Shown here one piece after another: positions 3,401 through 5,903 of a DNA stretch of 5,903 bases. Under the pieces are notes generated by a model, which was given only the letters and a program-made list of their open reading frames with translations, searched no databases and had not been told where the DNA came from. Made by a program: the position numbers and the translations under genes. The stretch lies in contig NZ_BAABJQ010000067.1 of the NCBI RefSeq assembly GCF_039543385.1, forward strand, positions 1-5,903, read 5' to 3'. Origin of the DNA: Rugosimonospora acidiphila. Lineage in GTDB: Bacteria > Actinomycetota > Actinomycetes > Mycobacteriales > Micromonosporaceae. Numbering within the stretch: the stretch's first letter is position 1; every line of letters starts with the position of its first letter.

Positions 3401-5903
3401 GTGCTCGACACCGACGAGGCCCTGTCGCTGCTGGACGCGGCCCGGCTCACCGGCGAGGCGTGCCTGGTGCCGGTACGCACCGAAGCGGCGACACTGCGCG
3501 CCCGGGCCGAGGACGGCACCCTCGAGCCACTGTGGCAGGGCCTGGTGCGTGGCCACACCCGCCGTCCGGCGCGTACCCGTACCGGCACCGCACAGACCGG
3601 CCTGGCCGGCCGGCTCGCCGGGATGACCCCCGACGCCGCCCGGCGGGAACTCCTCGACCTCGTACGCGAGCAGGTCGCTCTCGTTCTCGGCCACAGCGAC
3701 GCGAGCACCGTCGACCCGAACCGCGCGTTCAAGGACGCCGGTTTCGACTCGCTCACCTCGGTCGAGCTGCGCAACCGGCTGGCGACCGAAACGGGGCTCC
3801 GGCTGCCCGCGACGCTCGCCTTCGACTACCCCACCGTCACCGCGCTCGCCGAACGGCTGCACGCCGACCTGGGCGGCGAATCCGCACCGGAGGCGGCGCC
3901 GGTGGCCGCCCCGGCCGCACCGGCCGACCTGCGCGAGCCGATCGCCATCGTCGCGATGGCCTGCCGGTACGCCGGGGACATCGACTCGCCGGCCGACCTG
4001 TGGCGGCTGGTCTCCGACGGCCGCGAGGCCATCGGTGCGTTCCCCGACAACCGTGGCTGGCCGCTGGTCGACCTGTACGACCCCGACCCCGAGCACGCCG
4101 GCACGTGCTACACCCGCGCCGGGGCCTTCCGGCATGACGCCGGCGCGTTCGACGCGGAGTTCTTCGGTATCTCGCCGCGTGAGGCGTTGGCGATGGATCC
4201 GCAGCAGCGGTTGCTGCTAGAGACGTCGTGGGAGACCCTCGAGCGGGCGGGTATCGACCCGAAGTCGCTGCGCGGCAGCAACGCCGGAGTCTTCATCGGT
4301 GCCGCCAGTTCCCGCTACGGCAATGACCCCGCCGCCGGCCGGGAGGTCGAGGGGCACCTGTTGACCGGCAACGCCGGCAGTGTGCTGTCCGGCCGCACGG
4401 CGTACACCCTGGGCCTGGAGGGCCCGGCGGTCACCGTCGACACAGCGTGCTCGTCGTCGCTGGTCGCGATGCACCTGGCCGCTCAGGCGCTGCGGGCCGG
4501 GGAGTGCGATCTCGCGCTGGCCGGTGGCGTCGCGGTGATGGCCACGCCGGAGTTGTTCGTGGAGTTCTCCCGGCAGCGGGGCCTGGCGGCGGATGGCCGG
4601 TGCAAGTCGTTCGCCGAGGCGGCCGATGGTACGGGCTGGGGTGAGGGTGTCGGCATGCTGCTGCTGGAGCGGTTGTCGGACGCGCGGCGGTTGGGGCATC
4701 GGGTGTTGGCGGTGGTGCGTGGTTCTGCGGTGAACCAGGACGGTGCGTCGAATGGTTTGACGGCGCCGAATGGTCCGTCGCAGCAGCGGGTGATCCGGGC
4801 GGCGTTGGCCAACGCGGGCCTGACGCCGGCCGAGGTGGATGTGGTCGAGGCGCACGGGACCGGTACGAAGCTCGGTGACCCGATCGAGGCGCAGGCGTTG
4901 CTGGCGACGTATGGGCAGGATCGGCCGGAGGGTCGGCCGTTGTGGTTGGGTTCCATCAAGTCCAACATCGGTCACACGCAGGCCGCGGCGGGGGTGGCCG
5001 GCATCATCAAGATGGTGATGGCGATGCGGGCCGGAGTGCTGCCTCGCACGCTGCACGTGGACGCGCCGTCGTCGCAGGTGGACTGGTCGGCGGGTCAGGT
5101 CCAGCTGCTGACCGAGGAGCGGGAGTGGGCCAGCGACCGTCCGCGCCGGGCGGGTGTGTCGTCCTTCGGCATCTCCGGCACGAACGCTCACGTGGTGCTG
5201 GAGCAGCCGTCGGAGTCCGAGCCGGCTCGTGACGCGGCGCCGGCTCCGGTTGACCGGATCGCCACCGTGCCGTGGGTGTTGTCGGGTCGTAGTCGTGGTG
5301 CGGTGGCGGATCTGGCGGGTCGGTTGTTGCCGTTGGTCGATGGTGGGGATGCGGTGGCGGCGGGGTTGTTGAACCGTGGGTTGTGGGAGTGCCGGTCGGT
5401 GGTGTTGCCGTCGGGGCTGAGCGCCGGTTTGGCGGCGTTGGCGGAGGGCCGTGAGTCGCCCTTTGTGGTGTCGGGTGAGGCGGGTTCGGATGCGCGGTTG
5501 GGTGTGGTGTTCACGGGTCAGGGTGCGCAGCGGGTGGGGATGGGTGCTGGCCTGGCACAGGTGTTTCCGGTGTTCGCGGGGGCGTTGGATGAGGTGTGTG
5601 GGCTGTTTGGTGGTGGTTTGCGTGAGGTGATTGGGTCGGGGGTGGGGTTGGAGCGGACGGGGTGGGCGCAGCCGGCGTTGTTTGCGGTGGAGGTGGCGTT
5701 GTGGCGGTTGTTGGAGTCGTTCGGGGTGCGTCCGCAGGTGGTGGCGGGGCATTCGATTGGTGAGATTGTCGCGGCTCATGTGGCGGGGGTTTTCTCGTTG
5801 TCGGATGCGGTGCGGTTGGTGGCGGCGCGGGCGTCGTTGATGGAGGCGTTGCCTGAGGGTGGGGCGATGGTGGCGGTGAATGTGTCGGAGGACGCGGCGC
5901 TGG
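2..5903 (+). CDS. Modular type I polyketide synthase, internal fragment (AT-DH-ER-KR-ACP | KS-AT)
   Basis: One reading frame stays open across the whole window with no in-frame stop, giving at least 1967 residues that are incomplete at both ends. Translation shows, in order: end of an AT, DH, structural KR half, ER, catalytic KR, ACP, Ala/Pro linker, KS, KS-AT linker and start of another AT. This is the classical cis-AT actinobacterial PKS order, with the ER inserted between the two KR halves. The protein is a cytosolic megasynthase that elongates a thioester-bound polyketide. The upstream module is fully reducing and should leave a saturated two-carbon unit; the KS-AT that follows belongs to the next module, so the polypeptide is at least bimodular. 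Known for the family: such proteins form homodimers and are encoded in secondary-metabolite clusters. The start codon, docking domains, any thioesterase and the regulatory region lie outside the window. The product and gene name cannot be inferred. Codon use is mosaic (see findings). Confidence 0.98.
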   Translation, partial: MSHAFHSVLMEPMLAEFAAVVESLEFGEPVLSAVSTVTGEPVGPGLWSDPSYWVGQVRQTVRFGDAVASLEGSGVSALLELGPDGPLTAAAKEVLGSGVTAVAAQRRDRDEVESWLSALARLYVTGTPVQWPNSAAPELELPTYPFQHQHYWPDHTQTRDVARAGLGSADHPLLGASVELADGNGLVLAGRLSLAAHPWLAGHALGDRIIVPGTALLELAFHAADRVGAAQVEDLTLESPLTLSAHGHRQVQVTVAGDDGTGRRAVGVYSRADDTAEWTRHAGGFLTDAQPADPAPLNWPPAGAEPVDTDELYDRLRAMGFRYGPAFRGLGEVYRLGTELYAQVRLPDEAGRPESGFGVHPALLDAALHPLGLVTDGTTPRMPFAWSGAALHRTAGPVLRARLAPDDGGAVSVTLFDEAGNPVISIASLLTRPVTATAPSESLLRLDWPEIPGFAPASGRRLAVLAPDPLALRDTLPGARTVETPTADADLLFASNQPGSDPEAVRRASAWALDLVQHRLSGAGRVVVVTRNAIPAGDEDVTDLAGAAVWGLIRSAQSEHPDRFVLVDLDGDADSARVLADLPADVAPQLAIRGGTPHAPRLARAAAPLTLPDGPWRLDVIRPGSVDGLGIIEPAPQAALGAREVRIAVRAAGVNFRDVLLSLGMYPGNGECGSEAAGVVIETGAEVHDLAVGDRVTGLFDRAWADTAVADERRAIRIPDGWSFAEAAAVPVAFVTAYYGLFDIGRLAAGQTVLVHAAAGGVGMAAVQLARHTGARVLATASPAKQAVVRALGVAADDIASSRDLDFAQRFPSADVVLNSLTGGAIDASLGLLTAGGHFVELGKTDVRSAEQVAADHEGARYATFDLGGPSADRIGQILRELADLFAGGALTPPPLRAWDARHTVDALRRMASGRHIGKNVLVLPAPLNPDGTVLVTGGTGTLGGLVARHLATHRGVRHLLLASRRGTDAPGAADLVAALRELGAEARVVRCDVADRDALAAVLDGIPAAHPLTAVVHTAGIVDDGLIESLTPQRLDDVLRAKADSALHLHAATAGLDLAEFVLFSSLAGVVGAAGQANYAAANLVLDALAAHRQARGLPALSLAWGQWAEDSGITGGLDDTGRSRITRSGIAVLDTDEALSLLDAARLTGEACLVPVRTEAATLRARAEDGTLEPLWQGLVRGHTRRPARTRTGTAQTGLAGRLAGMTPDAARRELLDLVREQVALVLGHSDASTVDPNRAFKDAGFDSLTSVELRNRLATETGLRLPATLAFDYPTVTALAERLHADLGGESAPEAAPVAAPAAPADLREPIAIVAMACRYAGDIDSPADLWRLVSDGREAIGAFPDNRGWPLVDLYDPDPEHAGTCYTRAGAFRHDAGAFDAEFFGISPREALAMDPQQRLLLETSWETLERAGIDPKSLRGSNAGVFIGAASSRYGNDPAAGREVEGHLLTGNAGSVLSGRTAYTLGLEGPAVTVDTACSSSLVAMHLAAQALRAGECDLALAGGVAVMATPELFVEFSRQRGLAADGRCKSFAEAADGTGWGEGVGMLLLERLSDARRLGHRVLAVVRGSAVNQDGASNGLTAPNGPSQQRVIRAALANAGLTPAEVDVVEAHGTGTKLGDPIEAQALLATYGQDRPEGRPLWLGSIKSNIGHTQAAAGVAGIIKMVMAMRAGVLPRTLHVDAPSSQVDWSAGQVQLLTEEREWASDRPRRAGVSSFGISGTNAHVVLEQPSESEPARDAAPAPVDRIATVPWVLSGRSRGAVADLAGRLLPLVDGGDAVAAGLLNRGLWECRSVVLPSGLSAGLAALAEGRESPFVVSGEAGSDARLGVVFTGQGAQRVGMGAGLAQVFPVFAGALDEVCGLFGGGLREVIGSGVGLERTGWAQPALFAVEVALWRLLESFGVRPQVVAGHSIGEIVAAHVAGVFSLSDAVRLVAARASLMEALPEGGAMVAVNVSEDAAL
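512..1303 (+). other. Dehydratase (DH) domain, apparently active
   Basis: This domain removes water from the beta-hydroxyacyl-ACP made by the KR, giving the enoyl intermediate used by the ER. It starts at the usual HPLLGA (residues 171-176). The catalytic histidine is H203 (608-610) in HALGDRIIVP (608-637), which follows the H-x3-G-x4-P pattern except that the glycine position holds aspartate. The YGPxF motif is present as YGPAF (968-982). The second catalytic element is HPALLDAALH, with the acid D365 (1094-1096) and H369 at the position of the D-x3-Q/H motif. Length, about 264 residues, is normal for a double-hotdog DH. Because both catalytic residues and the partner KR and ER are intact, I infer it works; the Gly-to-Asp change is the only deviation seen. 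Confidence 0.93.
1328..1840 (+). other. Structural (N-terminal, non-catalytic) ketoreductase subdomain
   Basis: Residues 443-613 form the degenerate Rossmann half that packs against and stabilises the catalytic KR half. It begins with LLRLDW (1328-1345), the family's usual L-x-R-x-D-W start. It carries the well-known segment V-V-V-V-T-R-N-A-I-P followed by DVTDLAGAAVWGLIRSAQSE (about 1619-1681) and FVLVDLDGD. It has no GxGxxG cofactor site and no Ser-Tyr-Asn catalytic set, as expected. In modules with an ER, this half is separated from the catalytic KR by the inserted ER, exactly as seen here. It should not be read as a separate or broken KR. Confidence 0.92.
1847..2782 (+). other. Enoylreductase (ER) domain, NADPH-dependent
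   Basis: The ER reduces the alpha,beta-double bond left by the DH, giving a saturated chain. It belongs to the medium-chain dehydrogenase/reductase superfamily. It starts at WRLDVIRPG (residue 616). It contains NFRDVLLSLGMYPG, with Y666 at 1997-1999, and the nucleotide-binding motif HAAAGGVGMAAVQLARH from 2267 (residues 756 onward). K844 (2531-2533, in LGKTD) and D866 (2597-2599, in ATFDL) are 22 residues apart, the spacing I recall for the Lys/Asp pair of the spinosyn ER in SpnB. Length is about 312 residues, as usual. Tyr at position 666 is the residue associated in the literature with a 2S outcome when an alpha-methyl is present. With a malonyl extender no alpha-methyl centre is formed, so the point is only diagnostic of ER lineage. 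Confidence 0.95.
2783..3481 (+). other. Catalytic ketoreductase (KR) domain, predicted B-type
   Basis: This domain reduces the beta-keto group of the ACP-bound chain to a hydroxyl using NADPH. It is a short-chain dehydrogenase fold with the cofactor motif GGTGTLG at 2813-2833. The catalytic set is complete: K1043 (3128-3130), S1067 (3200-3202), Y1080 (3239-3241) and N1084 (3251-3253). The Lys-to-Tyr (37), Ser-to-Tyr (13) and Tyr-to-Asn (4) spacings match the DEBS KR1 residues K1776, S1800, Y1813 and N1817. The stereochemical loop reads V-D-D (residues 1023-1025, 3068-3076) where B-type KRs usually have L-D-D. The A-type tryptophan is absent: the active-site loop is S-S-L-A-G-V-V-G-A-A-G-Q. 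I therefore infer a B-type, D-configured hydroxyl, which is the form normally handed to a DH. The hydroxyl is then lost, so its configuration does not survive in the product. Confidence 0.95.
3638..3871 (+). other. Acyl carrier protein (ACP) domain with phosphopantetheine site
   Basis: The ACP carries the extender unit and the growing chain on a phosphopantetheine arm. Residues 1213-1290 match the PKS ACP pattern: helix I LLDLVREQVALVLGH, then the D-A-G-F-D-S-L motif and T-S-V-E-L-R-N-R-L of helix II, then the LPATLAFDYPTV loop and the final A-L-A-E-R-L helix. The serine that is modified is S1250 (3749-3751). Only one ACP is present in the module. It is preceded by an Arg-rich KR-ACP linker (about 3482-3637) and followed by a KS on the same polypeptide, so the chain is passed on without docking domains. 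Confidence 0.97.
3872..3934 (+). other. Ala/Pro-rich ACP-KS intermodular linker
   Basis: These 21 residues (1291-1311) join the ACP to the next KS and are low in complexity: G-G-E-S-A-P-E-A-A-P-V-A-A-P-A-A-P, then A-D-L-R. This is a typical flexible intrapolypeptide module linker. The reading frame is continuous through it, with no stop codon, coiled-coil docking segment or ribosome-binding site. The two modules are therefore covalently joined here. Confidence 0.85.
3935..5206 (+). other. Ketosynthase (KS) domain of the next module, complete and apparently active
   Basis: The KS accepts the saturated chain from the upstream ACP and condenses it with the next extender unit by decarboxylative Claisen condensation. 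It is complete at 424 residues, from EPIAIVAMAC (residue 1312) to the closing FGISGTNAHVVLEQ. The active-site cysteine is C1483 (4448-4450) in DTACSSS. The catalytic histidines are H1618 (4853-4855) in EAHGTGT and H1658 (4973-4975) in KSNIGH. Cys-His and His-His spacings of 135 and 40 residues equal those of DEBS KS3 (C202, H337, H377). Cysteine rather than glutamine at the active site makes this an extender KS, not a loading KSQ. The N-terminal part reads C-R-Y-A-G where C-R-F-P-G is more common. Codon style changes several times within the domain. Confidence 0.97.
5207..5500 (+). other. KS-AT interdomain linker
   Basis: Residues 1736-1833 connect the KS to the AT. An acidic/Ala-Pro stretch (S-E-S-E-P-A-R-D-A-A-P-A-P) is followed by PWVLSGRSRGAVADLAGRLL, the conserved start of the linker fold. 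The next conserved stretch, typically S-L-A-T-T-R-x-A-F-E-H-R-A-V-V, is here G-L-L-N-R-G-L-W-E-C-R-S-V-V-L. From PWVL to the AT start the linker spans about 78 residues, several fewer than the usual form I know. Leucines are mostly TTG, matching the AT that follows rather than the KS core. Confidence 0.85.
5501..5903 (+). other. Acyltransferase (AT) domain of the next module, N-terminal part; predicted malonyl-specific
   Basis: This is the first 134 residues of the second AT, cut by the window edge. It begins GVVFTGQGAQRVGMG, with the oxyanion-hole region glutamine Q1840 at 5519-5521. The catalytic serine is S1918 (5753-5755) in GHSIGE (5747-5764). Isoleucine after the serine, as in GHSIGEIVAAHVAGVFSL, is typical of malonyl-CoA-selective ATs, whereas methylmalonyl ATs usually have GHSQGE and AAYVAG. 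The HAFH/YASH motif that would confirm this lies beyond the window. About 22 of the 27 leucines between 5265 and 5903 are TTG, the same codon style as the AT fragment at the left edge. The two fragments come from opposite ends of the domain, so they cannot be compared directly here. Confidence 0.94.

Noticed and set aside
3872..3934. Possible gene boundary or docking-domain junction between modules
   Set aside because: The reading frame continues through it without a stop, start context or coiled-coil docking sequence, so this is an internal linker.
2014..4137. Long + strand frame of 707 codons in another phase
   Set aside because: It overlaps the ER, KR and ACP in a different phase and encodes extreme Arg/Gly/Pro-rich sequence with no domain signature. 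The PKS frame explains this DNA completely.
4217..5779. Long open frame on the minus strand (520 codons)
   Set aside because: It is antisense to intact KS and AT domains, and its product is an Arg/His/Gln/Pro-rich sequence typical of a shadow frame in GC-rich DNA.
1..5903. Mobile elements, CRISPR arrays, RNA genes, promoters, terminators
   Set aside because: The whole window is coding. I saw no inverted-repeat-bounded insertion, no regularly spaced repeats, no tRNA/rRNA-like segment and no intergenic gap.

Overview
The window is one uninterrupted stretch of a giant modular type I polyketide synthase (PKS) gene on the + strand. It is read in the frame whose first full codon is at position 2, and it is open at both edges: no start codon, stop codon or intergenic DNA is present. 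I number residues from that codon (residue 1 = positions 2-4); 1967 complete codons fit. The high GC content, G/C-ending codons and canonical cis-AT modular architecture point to an actinomycete such as Streptomyces or a member of the Micromonosporaceae. I cannot name the genus or the polyketide product.

Layout: C-terminal part of an acyltransferase (AT, 2-457), dehydratase (DH, 512-1303), structural half of the ketoreductase (1328-1840), enoylreductase (ER, 1847-2782), catalytic ketoreductase (KR, 2783-3481), acyl carrier protein (ACP, 3638-3871), Ala/Pro-rich linker, then the next module's ketosynthase (KS, 3935-5206), KS-AT linker (5207-5500) and the N-terminal part of its AT (5501-5903). 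The first module is therefore fully reducing. Both ATs carry signatures associated with malonyl-CoA (HAFH in the first, GHSIG in the second). The first module should add an unbranched two-carbon unit and reduce its beta-keto group through hydroxyl and enoyl to methylene. The ACP then passes the chain to the KS of the next module on the same polypeptide. All catalytic residues I looked for are present, and the KS, KR and ER active-site spacings match the families as I know them.

The most notable sequence-level feature is mosaic codon use. The AT end at the left edge and the KS-AT linker/AT start at the right edge use TTG for most leucines and many GGT/CGT codons. The DH-ER-KR-ACP block between them almost never uses TTG and prefers CTG/CTC and C-ending codons. 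The KS is a patchwork of the two styles. This suggests that AT-containing segments were exchanged or homogenised between modules by recombination. I see no mobile element, RNA gene, CRISPR array, promoter or terminator, and no evidence of a new class of system. This is a well-formed internal piece of a PKS assembly line.
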